This document shows, in pieces, positions 16,333 through 24,794 of a stretch of 48,362 nt of DNA (the first letter of the stretch is position 1; each line of letters starts with the position of its first letter). Made by a program: the position numbers and the translations under genes. This DNA comes from Victivallales bacterium (GTDB lineage Bacteria > Verrucomicrobiota > Lentisphaeria > Oligosphaerales > Oligosphaeraceae). The notes below the pieces were generated by a model, which had not been told where the DNA came from, did not search any database, and saw only the letters and a list, made by a program, of their open reading frames with translations. The stretch spans positions 1 through 48,362 of the forward strand of contig JAFZAB010000172.1 in NCBI GenBank assembly GCA_017548425.1, read 5' to 3'.

Positions 16333-16410
16333 AGCCATAGGCCATAAGCCATAAGCCATAGGCCATAAGCCATAGGCCATAAGCCATAGGCCATAAGCCA
16401 TAAGCCTATA
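16333..16410 (+). repeat. 7-nt tandem array (GCCATAA/GCCATAG)n, about 11 units
   Basis: An almost unbroken array alternating GCCATAG and GCCATAA, the longest of this family in the window, between the terminator and the oxidoreductase stop. Related arrays are at 18008-18030, 29191-29219, 35030-35060 and 37957-38021. TAA or TAG occurs in every unit. Confidence 0.9.
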
Positions 16411-16426
16411 TGCATAGGCCGCAGGC

Positions 16427-17737
16427 CTATTCGAGTTCCCATCCTTCGCGGTAGGGTTCGCCGTTGATGATGGCGTCGGCTTCCGGAACGCCGATGGCCT
16501 TCATGTTCTCATAGTCCCATTCGATCTTCTTGCCTGTGCGGATGGCGACGACGCCCAACAACGCAAGTTCCGTCAGACGAGCGGCATAGCCAAATTCCGT
16601 TCCGCCGGGCTTGCCGCCTTTGATCGCGTCGATCCATTCGCGATGATGGCCGACCGAACGCGGAATCGACGGTTCAGGACGTGTATAATTGTCGTCATAC
16701 GACTTCGGGAAGAGTTCGGGCCGACCGCCGAGATCGGGACACAGCATGGTGGCTTTCGTGCCGACGAACATCGAGCCACGGCTCGGCCATGCACGACCTT
16801 CCGGCCAGCAGGCGGGAGTCGGCGGACGCAGTCCGCCATCCCACCATGTCACATGCAGATCGGGCTTGTTGTAGGCGCCTTTGTAGAAGTAATGGCAGAT
16901 TTCCGCATGCGGCGTCAGTTCGGGCGACGTCTTGCCTGCTTGGAACGCTTCAACAGTCGTCGGCGCAACAAGATCCAACGCCCAGCAGATCAAATCCATG
17001 TCATGGCAGACGAAATCACCAATCGCGCCAAGACCGAACGTCCAGAAGTCACGCCAACGAACTGGCGCATAGACATGGTGGTATGGACGGACGGGACGCG
17101 GGCCGAGCCACAAGTCCCAATTCATGTCTGCAGGAGCGGGCGGCGTATCCGTCGGAACGGCCGTCATCCACTTGTGCCAACGGGCCGCGGGAACCCATGC
17201 GTGGGCTTCCGTCACCGTGCCGATGCCGCCGTCACGGATGATTTCGATGGCCTGCCGCATGCCTTCGCGGGCATGTCCGAGATTGCCCATCTGCGTTGCG
17301 ACGTTCATTTCCTTTGCGACCTTCGCCATCCATCTGACTTCACGGATGTTATGACCGAGCGGCTTCTCGCAGTAAACATGCTTGCCATGGCGCATGCAAT
17401 AGACGGAGACATAGGCGTGCAGATGGTCGGGCGTCGCGCAAACGACGGCGTCGATGTCTTTGTCCATTTCGTCCAGCATGACGCGGAAGTCTTCATACGC
17501 TTTGCACACATGGCCGGGGAAGCGTTCGCCGTAGAATTTCGTGTATTCCTCCGCCGCGACTTCACGGCCGACGGGACGTTTGTAGAAGAAATCGTCTTGA
17601 TAACGGCCAATCGGATCCGCCACCGCTACGACGCGCACGTCTTCAAACGGCTTCAGATTGTTGATGACGCCCATGCCCATGCCGCCGCATCCGACCAGCG
17701 CCACATTCACAATGTCATTCGCACCTTTGTAACCCAT
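16427..17737 (-). CDS. Gfo/Idh/MocA-family NAD(P)-dependent oxidoreductase
   Basis: The family oxidises or epimerises sugars, inositols and related polyols with NAD(P). The Rossmann motif VALVGCGGMGMG is near residue 11, and HVYCEKPLGHN, near residue 120, carries the conserved EKP with the catalytic Lys. The C-terminal half has the alpha/beta dimer domain with DFWTFGLGAIGDFVCHDMDL, including the conserved His-Asp pair. I chose ATG 17737, which follows AAGGAG at good distance; an upstream in-frame start at 17782 would add a 15-residue hydrophobic extension unlike the family. There is no Tat signal although many relatives in this phylum have one. Length 436 residues. Likely acts on sugars released by the neighbouring lyase or hydrolase, which is inference from proximity. 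Confidence 0.92.
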   Translation of the reverse strand: MGYKGANDIVNVALVGCGGMGMGVINNLKPFEDVRVVAVADPIGRYQDDFFYKRPVGREVAAEEYTKFYGERFPGHVCKAYEDFRVMLDEMDKDIDAVVCATPDHLHAYVSVYCMRHGKHVYCEKPLGHNIREVRWMAKVAKEMNVATQMGNLGHAREGMRQAIEIIRDGGIGTVTEAHAWVPAARWHKWMTAVPTDTPPAPADMNWDLWLGPRPVRPYHHVYAPVRWRDFWTFGLGAIGDFVCHDMDLICWALDLVAPTTVEAFQAGKTSPELTPHAEICHYFYKGAYNKPDLHVTWWDGGLRPPTPACWPEGRAWPSRGSMFVGTKATMLCPDLGGRPELFPKSYDDNYTRPEPSIPRSVGHHREWIDAIKGGKPGGTEFGYAARLTELALLGVVAIRTGKKIEWDYENMKAIGVPEADAIINGEPYREGWELE

Positions 17738-17784
17738 GTCTGCTCCTTGTCTGACAATAAAAAATGAAAAAAGAAAAACCACTT

Positions 17785-17830
17785 AGCCTCGAAGAGGCTG
17801 AATCCGAGTAACCCCAGGCGAAGCCTGGGG
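17785..17830. repeat. Tandem REP-like palindromes
   Basis: Two hairpins with identical GAA loops (6-bp and 8-bp stems, all Watson-Crick) are separated by 12 bases. The composition resembles palindromic elements dispersed in other genomes; only one copy of this pair is in the window. Confidence 0.6.
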
Positions 17831-18007
17831 GAGACCAGCCTGAAAATACAATAAAAGAATACACGGCTTTCAAGCCTGTGTCAAATCGTTTCACCTCTAA
17901 AAATCACCCTTTTCCTTCTTATTCCAATTGAAACGGCTTTTCGATACGTTAATGTATTGTATAAAGAATCAATTGACATAAATAAACCACTACCCCCAAG
18001 CATTCAT

Positions 18008-18060
18008 CCATAGGCCATAAGCCATAACCACTAACCACTAACCACTAATCACTAACAACT
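18008..18060 (+). repeat. 7-nt arrays (GCCATAA)n then (CCACTAA)n before the start of the CDP-alcohol transferase gene
   Basis: Two to three GCCATAA-type units run directly into CCACTAA, CCACTAA, CCACTAA, TCACTAA and a degenerate unit, ending four bases before ATG 18064. No Shine-Dalgarno sequence is visible. Confidence 0.85.
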
Positions 18061-18063
18061 ATA

Positions 18064-19467
18064 ATGAGCATCAACTGGATCATCATCTGCACCATCCTTG
18101 CCATTCTCGGCCTGGAACGTCTCGTTGTCACCACGACGACCAAAAATCCCAAAATCATCCCATTGTATCGGAAACTTCCGTTTCTCCATCCAAACGGCAT
18201 CTCCGTCCTGCGGTTGCCCATGGGCTTCATCGCCGCCGCTTTGGCCGCGCATGACCATTGGATTGCCGCCACTCTGTGGTTTGCGTTCTTCATGATCACG
18301 GATCTTTCCGACGGCACCATCGCCCGCAACTGCGATCTTTCGACGGAGATGGGGAAATGGCTTGATCCGCTGTCGGACAAATTCATGTACTTTCCCGTGT
18401 TGTTCTATCTGTCCTGCGGATCCGTCTTCTCCTTTGGACTCCAGATACTTCCGTTCCCGTGGGTTATCGCGTTCATCGTCATCGACTCGCTTGGACTAGC
18501 CTCCCGTCTGTTCGTCCAGAAGAAAGCCGCCAACTCCTTTGGCAAAGTGAAGACCGCACTTGTCACGATTCTTCTTTCATTGGTCTCCCTGAACCAAATC
18601 GAAACGTTGAAATTCGGTAATTTCATTCTCGTTAACAACATGTTGGTCTATTGCCTGACCATCGCCGCAACCCTGCTCGCCTTCCTGTCGTTCTACTGCA
18701 AGATCATCCCCGACTTCTGGTATGCTAACTCCCTCACATTGGCTAACTTCCTATGCGGGCTGGCGGCCATCGCATGCGCCTTTACGGCCTACCGCACAGA
18801 CAAGCTCAAATACTATATCATCTGCTATGTGCTCGTCTTCGTTGGACAGTTCTTCGACCTTTTCGACGGACGCATGGCCCGCAAATACGGCTCCACGCCC
18901 CACGGTCCCATGTTCGACGACATTGCGGACGCCACATCTTTCGGACTTGGCATCGCCTCTCTAATCTTCTGCAATCTAGCCTTTAGCGAAGACTGGATTT
19001 CGCCATGGGCCGCCGCGGTGATCGCCATTTTCTATGCGGGTTGCCTGTTCTATCGCCTCTACCGTTTCCTCCATCCCACCCGTGAAATGCCGAAAGGCGT
19101 CTTCCAAGGCATGCCCGCCCCCGCCGGAGCCATTCTCGCAGGTAGTTCCGTCCTTTTCGCAACGCTTTTCAATCATCCAGCCGCCGGCGTCTTCGCCGCC
19201 GTCATGGTTGTCGGTACTTCCCTGCTGATGATCTCGAACGTCCCTTACCGCCATTTCGGGCAGGTCCTTTGGCCGACGATGCCGCGTGGTCTTAAGATGT
19301 TGATTTTCATCATGATGATCTTTTTCGTCTGCTTCACGTTCGCCCACAAATGCTATCGCCCGGCCTTCGTCTGGTGGTGCTTTGGCATCAGCCTCGCCTA
19401 TGCGTTCTACGGCATCAACTGGCCATTCTTCAAACACCAAACAACAGAACAAGCCCCCAAAGAGTAA
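18064..19467 (+). CDS. Double CDP-alcohol phosphatidyltransferase (PgsA-like and PssA-like halves fused)
   Basis: The family swaps CMP of CDP-diacylglycerol for an alcohol, making phospholipid headgroups in the membrane. The 467-residue chain carries two complete copies of the signature. First: D80, D83-G84, A87-R88, G97, D101, D105, an exact match to the consensus spacing, preceded by HPNGISVLRLPMGFIAA as in PgsA-type enzymes. Second: D265, D268-G269, A272-R273, G281, D285, D289, with one residue fewer between AR and G than usual, preceded by NSLTLANFLCGLAAI as in PssA (phosphatidylserine synthase); SNVPYRHF later also fits PssA. Roughly twelve hydrophobic segments are visible. It is the first gene of an apparent operon (next start 4 bases after its stop). 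A bifunctional phosphatidylglycerophosphate/phosphatidylserine synthase is the likely reading. Confidence 0.85.
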   Translation: MSINWIIICTILAILGLERLVVTTTTKNPKIIPLYRKLPFLHPNGISVLRLPMGFIAAALAAHDHWIAATLWFAFFMITDLSDGTIARNCDLSTEMGKWLDPLSDKFMYFPVLFYLSCGSVFSFGLQILPFPWVIAFIVIDSLGLASRLFVQKKAANSFGKVKTALVTILLSLVSLNQIETLKFGNFILVNNMLVYCLTIAATLLAFLSFYCKIIPDFWYANSLTLANFLCGLAAIACAFTAYRTDKLKYYIICYVLVFVGQFFDLFDGRMARKYGSTPHGPMFDDIADATSFGLGIASLIFCNLAFSEDWISPWAAAVIAIFYAGCLFYRLYRFLHPTREMPKGVFQGMPAPAGAILAGSSVLFATLFNHPAAGVFAAVMVVGTSLLMISNVPYRHFGQVLWPTMPRGLKMLIFIMMIFFVCFTFAHKCYRPAFVWWCFGISLAYAFYGINWPFFKHQTTEQAPKE

Positions 19468-19471
19468 CACC

Positions 19472-21817
19472 ATGAAAAAGAGCCTATTACTGCTTCTGCT
19501 AGCCTTTCTGGCAATGCCTCTGACCGGCCAGACCATCTCCCGCAAGGAGTTCTTTGCGGAAATCGTCAACCGCTCCAACATCTACCAGAAAATCAAATCG
19601 TTGGACAAGGGGCTTTCCTCTCGTGATCTTTTCTCCTACGCGTTCTTTGTCTGTGAGTCCGAAACCAATCTCGACCAGTTGGACGACGTCTTCAAACACG
19701 CCGCCCGCATGCAAGACCGCGACAAAACGTCCGCTGGCTTCGGCAATTTCCGCTGGACATGGCGCGACGGCCTCGTCATGGATTTCAACGCCGTCGAATT
19801 CTGCATGGAGACGGGAGCGCTCATCTGGATTCTCCACCGCGACAAATTGACGGAATCGCAAACGTCTCTCTTTAAAGAACTTCTCGACTATTCTGTCGAA
19901 GGCTGTCTCCGCCATAAAGTCTCGCCAGCTTACACAAACATCAGCATCATGAACGCGCAGAATCTTGTGCTTCTCGGTGAAACGCTAAACCGTCCGGAAG
20001 TATTGGCGGAAGGCTTGAAACGCCTCCGCGCGTTCGCTTTGCAGACCGCCCTTTTCGGCGTTTGCGAATACAATTCTCCCACCTACACAGGCGTCGATAT
20101 CGGTTGTTTGCAGGTCTTTAACCACTTCACCGTCACGCCGGAAGCGAAGCAGATCACGGACAAACTGCTGAAGCTTTTCTGGTCGGAACTCGTCGCCAAT
20201 TCGCTTCCTTCCGCGAAACGTTGCGTCGGCTCCCATTCACGCGACTACGACTATCTGTCCGGCCGTGGTGCTGTCGATGCATATCTCTATGCGGCAAAGA
20301 TTTATGAAGAAGACAATCCGAACAGACGCATGCCCTATACCATGCTGATTTCGGATTGGCGGCCAACGGACGACATCTTGCAACTCGCCACCACGACGCC
20401 GCGAACCGTCAATTACACATGGGGAGCGGACAGCAGCCAATACAGTTCTCTGTGGGTTGGCAACGACATCGCGCTCGGCATCGCAGGAGCATGCTACCAC
20501 AACATGGACATCCCGCTCGCCGTCAATTTCAAAGGTGAAAATCCAATGCTCCCGCGCGCGTATTTCATCGCAGACGGACGCCGTGATCCCTACGGCAAGA
20601 AAGTCATCAACGAAGGCACGGGCCCTCATCAGAAAACCCTCCATCTGAAGCCTTTCTGGGGTGGAACACAAGTTGCGAAAGACGCTCTAGGACTTGTCGT
20701 CTATCGTCCGTTTGACTTCTCCACCGCGACGAATCCCACGCTTGAATCCCACATCGTCCTCCCACTTGAAGGCGATGAAATTTTCATTGACGACACGCCT
20801 ATTACACTCGTTCCCGCAGAAACAAAAGTCATTCCGTTGACGACAAAATCCTGCGTCTTCGTCCGTTTTGGAAAAACCGTCGCCGCTTTCAATGTGCCGA
20901 TGGCGACCAATATCAAAGGCGACAATGCCCAAATCGCTCTTGTATGGGACAACAACGTCTTCAAAGTTGCCCGCCTCACCGTTGCCCATCATGACCTTTG
21001 GGGGAATCCGCCGCCGAAGGCCTCCTTCCCCGCGGCCGCGTTCCATGTTCGCGTGACAGACACTGAAGGCGTTGATGCCGAACATTTTGCAAAATGGCGC
21101 CATGAGTTCATGGCGGCGCAACGGACGGCAAATGTCGTTCCAGACAACAGCATCGACATCACGGTGCAGTCCGAATCCACATCGCTCCGCCTCGAAACGA
21201 AACGGCCTTTCAACATATTGTCCAATTGCCAGCCCGAACAGCCACGCGAGATTTTCGCCGTCAACGGACGCGACATCGGAAAGGAAATCATGGGAGACAC
21301 GCCTGGTATCAAAGAATATTTTGAAGAACTCGCCAAACAGGAGAAGGCCCTCTCCAAAAACACAATCGTCGTCATGCCCGGCCAAACAGTCAGATGGGAA
21401 GCCGAATCCGGCGCCGTCGTCAGCAACATGACCATCGGCGAAGACGATCTCGCCTCCAACGGCAAATTCGTCTGGGCTCCCGGTGAAGTCGGCGGCAAAG
21501 GCGGCGGCAACGGTCTTGTCACGTGGCAGTTTGACATCAAAAATAGCGGCCCCTACTACTTGTGGGGATGCTTCTCCGCACCGACGCCAGAAGATGATTC
21601 CTTCCTCCTCCATGTCTTCACCGACAAACAGAACAATCCGTTGCTGCATGAGGCGTGGCACGTTGGCACGACGGACGGCAGTTCATTCCAATGGCGTCAG
21701 TACAAAGATCCGATCGAACTTCCCAAAGGCCTCGTCCGCATCCAGTTGCAGACGCGTGAGGACGGCACGAAAGTCGATCAGCTCTTCTTGACGCAGGATT
21801 CAAACGACACGCCGTGA
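19472..21817 (+). CDS. Exported protein of unknown function, probably carbohydrate-active
   Basis: The protein begins MKKSLLLLLLAFLAMPLTGQ, a clear signal peptide, so ATG 19472 is chosen over an upstream in-frame ATG inside the previous gene. Residues about 25-330 look all-helical with repeated aromatic motifs (FRWTWRDG, YNSPTYTGVD, SHSRDYDYLSG) like the alpha/alpha-toroid domains of polysaccharide lyases and six-hairpin glycosidases. A beta-rich middle follows, and the last 120 residues (ending near YYLWGCFSAP and LPKGLVRIQLQTREDG) look like a carbohydrate-binding jelly-roll. I do not recognise a named family. It lies between the phospholipid synthase fusion (4 bases upstream) and another six-hairpin protein (35 bases downstream), so the latter two probably act on the same glycan. 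Confidence 0.7.
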   Translation: MKKSLLLLLLAFLAMPLTGQTISRKEFFAEIVNRSNIYQKIKSLDKGLSSRDLFSYAFFVCESETNLDQLDDVFKHAARMQDRDKTSAGFGNFRWTWRDGLVMDFNAVEFCMETGALIWILHRDKLTESQTSLFKELLDYSVEGCLRHKVSPAYTNISIMNAQNLVLLGETLNRPEVLAEGLKRLRAFALQTALFGVCEYNSPTYTGVDIGCLQVFNHFTVTPEAKQITDKLLKLFWSELVANSLPSAKRCVGSHSRDYDYLSGRGAVDAYLYAAKIYEEDNPNRRMPYTMLISDWRPTDDILQLATTTPRTVNYTWGADSSQYSSLWVGNDIALGIAGACYHNMDIPLAVNFKGENPMLPRAYFIADGRRDPYGKKVINEGTGPHQKTLHLKPFWGGTQVAKDALGLVVYRPFDFSTATNPTLESHIVLPLEGDEIFIDDTPITLVPAETKVIPLTTKSCVFVRFGKTVAAFNVPMATNIKGDNAQIALVWDNNVFKVARLTVAHHDLWGNPPPKASFPAAAFHVRVTDTEGVDAEHFAKWRHEFMAAQRTANVVPDNSIDITVQSESTSLRLETKRPFNILSNCQPEQPREIFAVNGRDIGKEIMGDTPGIKEYFEELAKQEKALSKNTIVVMPGQTVRWEAESGAVVSNMTIGEDDLASNGKFVWAPGEVGGKGGGNGLVTWQFDIKNSGPYYLWGCFSAPTPEDDSFLLHVFTDKQNNPLLHEAWHVGTTDGSSFQWRQYKDPIELPKGLVRIQLQTREDGTKVDQLFLTQDSNDTP

Positions 21818-21852
21818 TTTTTCTACTTTACGATTAATAAAGGACTTACGCC

Positions 21853-23742
21853 ATGAGTCTTTCAACCACGACATGCGGCGGACATGAACCATACACAGAA
21901 TTAGTAAATATTCTAAAAGAAGCTTTGCGGGATGATGTCTCGCAAACCGAAAGATGGCGGAAGCCCAAGACGACTCGCCGCTATCTGCAAGGCCCTCTCG
22001 CCGAACGGCTTCTCGTGTTTTTCCGTGAAGGCAAGATCCTTTATGGAGATGTCCATCATCTCGACGATTGGTCGTTCCGCTACCGCCATGTCCGTTCCCA
22101 TGCAGTTTGGCTGGTTGGCCCAAATGACGAACCGTTTGATTTCAAAAAGGCCGAACTGAACGTCACGGAAGACGGCCTGCCCGCCCACAGCCAGACATGG
22201 CATGAAGGCGATTTGGACATCTCGCTTGCGGCCTGTGCCCCTGTCGTGCGCAAACCATCTGCCTATGCGCGACTTATGGTGAAAAACAATGGGACGACAG
22301 AAGTCTCCCGTGATTTTGCGTTGTTCATCCGTGCCGCCAAGGAGGACCGCCTCGTCTTCGGGGCTCCAGACATCTACAAAATCTATGATCCGCAACTGGA
22401 TACATGGCTCAAACTCCCGTCGGATGATTGGCTTGCGGACAACAAAATCATCCGTTCGAACGACCGCTTCGTCGAAGTGCTCAGCGACACGGAAACGCGA
22501 TGGGACGCCGAAAAAGGCGCATGGCGTTTCACGCTTGTCATCCCGCCAAACGGCACGGCGACGTTTGATTTCGCCATCGGCAAAGGCATTCGGGAATGCG
22601 AAAACTATGACGCAGCCTATGATGAAATGCGCAAAGGATGGATTGTGGCTTTGGCTCCGCTTCGCCTTCCAAAACGCATTGCGAATACGCCCGGACTGCT
22701 TCGTTTCGTAAGACATCAGGCCGTTCAAATGCTTCAATGCCTTGCACTTCCGGATGATGGAAGGGATTTCATCATTCCGCGTCAAGGCGGCCTGCAACGT
22801 TGCGTCTGGCCTGGGGAAGTATGGCCCTATGCCGCTGGGCTGGACTTGCTTGGCTACCATGACTATGTGGAACAAATCATCGATTTCTTCTTCACGAAAT
22901 GCCAGAAGCCCACGGGCGAAGCGGGGCCGTTCCGTAACCATTGGGCCAGCGACACGGCGAGCGTCATCGTCATTTTCGCGCGCCACTGTCTGGAAGCGAA
23001 TGCCGCCGCTTGTTGGAAAAAGTATGTAAATGCAGCCGCCAAAGCGTTCCAATGGATTGAATCGCAACGTGATGAAACAGGCCTCTTCCCGCCTATGCGT
23101 TCAACGGACGAAGACCCGCTGAAATTCCGCAGCTGGGCTTATACGGACATCCGTAACTGGATGGCCTACGACATGCTTGCCCACGCCGCCGCGCAATTCA
23201 ATGATCTGAATGAGAAGAAATTCCGCAAGGCGGCGGACGACTATCGCCGCGTCCTCCAGAAAATCGTCGATGACGTCCGCGCCGCCAATGACGACAGCGA
23301 CGAACTCGTCATTCCAATCTCCCACGACGGCAAGGCGGATCCGGAACTGGTCAAGAAGAATTTCTTCCAGCTTCATGTCGGAAGAGTTCTTGATGCGGAA
23401 TTCATTACGGATGCGGATGAAATGATCCGCATCCGTCGCGGTATGCTTCGCCGTGGCATCGCCAGCGAAAATGGTCTTTATTCACGTAAAGGCGGCGATA
23501 CATGGTATGTCGGCCTCGTGGAAAACCAATGGTATTTCGGTTGGCGGCGCGCAGGACGGGACGATCTTGCAAAACAAACTTTGGAGGCGTTCCTCCGTTT
23601 CACTTGCACGTCGGAAGACTATCTCTGCGAACGTTATATGGAGACGAATCCATGGTATCTCCCATGGAGCCCCAACGCCTCCGCCTCTGGCCGTCTCATC
23701 GCCATGCTTTACGACGCAGCGGAACATCCACTACAGCTTTGA
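21853..23742 (+). CDS. Cytosolic six-hairpin glycosidase-like protein
   Basis: A 629-residue protein without a signal peptide. The N-terminal half (to about residue 270) appears beta-rich, and the C-terminal half has helical repeats with conserved aromatic-acidic motifs (CVWPGEVWPYAAGLDLLGY, FRNHWASDTA, WVESQ-type WIESQRDETGLFPP, NPWYLPWSPNASASGRLI) typical of the six-hairpin toroid of GH15/GH63/GH65-like enzymes. I cannot assign a GH family or substrate. A good ribosome binding site (AAAGGA) lies before ATG 21853, 35 bases after the preceding exported protein. A division of labour, with the upstream protein outside and this one acting on imported oligosaccharides, is plausible but inferred. 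Confidence 0.7.
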   Translation: MSLSTTTCGGHEPYTELVNILKEALRDDVSQTERWRKPKTTRRYLQGPLAERLLVFFREGKILYGDVHHLDDWSFRYRHVRSHAVWLVGPNDEPFDFKKAELNVTEDGLPAHSQTWHEGDLDISLAACAPVVRKPSAYARLMVKNNGTTEVSRDFALFIRAAKEDRLVFGAPDIYKIYDPQLDTWLKLPSDDWLADNKIIRSNDRFVEVLSDTETRWDAEKGAWRFTLVIPPNGTATFDFAIGKGIRECENYDAAYDEMRKGWIVALAPLRLPKRIANTPGLLRFVRHQAVQMLQCLALPDDGRDFIIPRQGGLQRCVWPGEVWPYAAGLDLLGYHDYVEQIIDFFFTKCQKPTGEAGPFRNHWASDTASVIVIFARHCLEANAAACWKKYVNAAAKAFQWIESQRDETGLFPPMRSTDEDPLKFRSWAYTDIRNWMAYDMLAHAAAQFNDLNEKKFRKAADDYRRVLQKIVDDVRAANDDSDELVIPISHDGKADPELVKKNFFQLHVGRVLDAEFITDADEMIRIRRGMLRRGIASENGLYSRKGGDTWYVGLVENQWYFGWRRAGRDDLAKQTLEAFLRFTCTSEDYLCERYMETNPWYLPWSPNASASGRLIAMLYDAAEHPLQL

Positions 23743-23754
23743 GCAGAGCCCCAA

Positions 23755-23778
23755 ATCTAGACTTCTAGATTTCTAGAG
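23755..23778. repeat. TCTAGA-type short repeat
   Basis: Three CTAGA cores (ATCTAGACT, TCTAGATT, TCTAGAGG) with an 8 to 9-base period fill the 38-base convergent gap between the six-hairpin gene and the glycosyltransferase. Confidence 0.65.
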
Positions 23779-23780
23779 GA

Positions 23781-24656
23781 TTACCTCTGCGTCAGATCCA
23801 GTTCCATGCGCAGGCCGAGTTCCGCATGGCGCAGCCAGCGGTATTCGTCTGCAGGCAGTTCATCCGCTGGATCAAACGTCTTGAACAGCTTATGGTAACG
23901 TTCGCGGAACTTCAGCGAATTTCGGGCGATGTTCGTCTTGTATTCCTCCGCACCGAATGACGCCGTCGTAATTCCTTCAAAATGATACATTTCAACATTC
24001 GGCGTATAGGCGACGTCAAAGCCTTTCAACCGTGCGCGAACACACAAATCAAGATCTTCATACTGAACAGGATGGAACAATTCGTCAAGATATCCGACCG
24101 ATTCGCGCAAATCCGTCCGCATCATCCAGCAGGCGCTGATGAGCGACCATGTGTTCCAGTAGCTTTGGTAGCGCGGATCGTCACGGTCAGCCCCACGGCC
24201 ACGGAACGCGACACGGCCCAAACGGCTGATGCTCACGCCCGCGCATTGAATCTTGTGCGGCTGATACGGATAGATGATTTTCGGCCCGATGACGCCAAGC
24301 TGCGGATGCGCCGCGAATTCGTCGATGAAACGTTTCAGCCAATCCTTCGAGCAGACGACACAGTCATTGTCGAGAAACACCGTGTATTGGCTCTTGACTT
24401 TTTCCCACGCTTCGTTCCGCGCCAACGAACAGCCTTTGTTTTCGTTGTTCCGCCATGTCGTGAACGCGATTCCCGCATTGCGAAAACGCGGCGCAAACTC
24501 CGTAATCAACTGCGGCGTCGCATCATCCGAACAATTATCGACGAGAAACATCTCCCGCGGCAGCGTCTCCGCCGAAAGAATCCCCTCCAAGGCATATCGT
24601 GTGAAATCAACGCCGTTGTGCGCCAACATCACGATTCCGACTTCGCAAAAACTCAT
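23781..24656 (-). CDS. Glycosyltransferase family 2
   Basis: GT2 enzymes transfer a sugar from a nucleotide donor to a growing glycan with inversion. The N-terminus EVGIVMLAHNGVDFTRYALEGI begins the GT-A fold; LVDNCSDDATPQLI follows, and VFLDNDCVVCSKDWLKRF contains the metal-binding DND (DXD-type) motif. YEDLDLCVRARLKGFDVAY is the typical ED region with catalytic base. No membrane segments are seen. ATG 24656 is used because GGAG lies six bases before it; an in-frame GTG at 24668 overlaps that ribosome binding site. Length 291 residues. It lies 134 bases downstream of topA on the same strand with a hairpin between. Product unknown: surface glycan, lipid A core or protein glycosylation are all possible. 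Confidence 0.92.
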   Translation of the reverse strand: MSFCEVGIVMLAHNGVDFTRYALEGILSAETLPREMFLVDNCSDDATPQLITEFAPRFRNAGIAFTTWRNNENKGCSLARNEAWEKVKSQYTVFLDNDCVVCSKDWLKRFIDEFAAHPQLGVIGPKIIYPYQPHKIQCAGVSISRLGRVAFRGRGADRDDPRYQSYWNTWSLISACWMMRTDLRESVGYLDELFHPVQYEDLDLCVRARLKGFDVAYTPNVEMYHFEGITTASFGAEEYKTNIARNSLKFRERYHKLFKTFDPADELPADEYRWLRHAELGLRMELDLTQR

Positions 24657-24674
24657 GTCCAACTCCACAAAATA

Positions 24675-24717
24675 CCGTGGGTTACGTTCGCGCCATAAGC
24701 GCTCACTTCACCCACGG
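24675..24717. repeat. Hairpin with 8-bp stem in the topA-GT2 gap
   Basis: CCGTGGGT (24675-24682) and ACCCACGG (24710-24717) pair exactly around a GC-rich loop that contains a further GCGC/GCGC pairing. It resembles a dispersed palindromic element; it may also attenuate read-through from topA into the glycosyltransferase gene. Confidence 0.55.
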
Positions 24718-24756
24718 CTGGGCTCCTACCACCGCCACGCGGTTCAAATTCCCATC

Positions 24757-24794
24757 TAATCACTAACCACTAATCACTAACCACTAGCCACTAC
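24757..24794 (+). repeat. 7-nt array (TCACTAA/CCACTAA)n at the 3' end of topA
   Basis: Units TCACTAA, CCACTAA, TCACTAA, CCACTAG, CCACTA run in tandem and overlap the topA stop codon (24791-24793, read on the minus strand). Confidence 0.8.

Larger units (their letters stand above)
17738..18063. other. Divergent intergenic region with palindromes and repeats
   Basis: The 326 bases between the oxidoreductase (-) and the phospholipid synthase fusion (+) contain two perfect small palindromes in tandem, AGCCTC-GAA-GAGGCT (17785-17799) and CCCCAGGC-GAA-GCCTGGGG (17812-17830), plus an imperfect third (about 17861-17881). An AT-rich part with a TTGACA near 17974 might belong to a promoter, but no matching -10 is clear. 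The last 56 bases are 7-nt repeats. Confidence 0.6.

Noticed and set aside
10492..17737. A classical polysaccharide utilisation locus
   Set aside because: No SusC/SusD, transporter, sulfatase or regulator gene is present and strands alternate.
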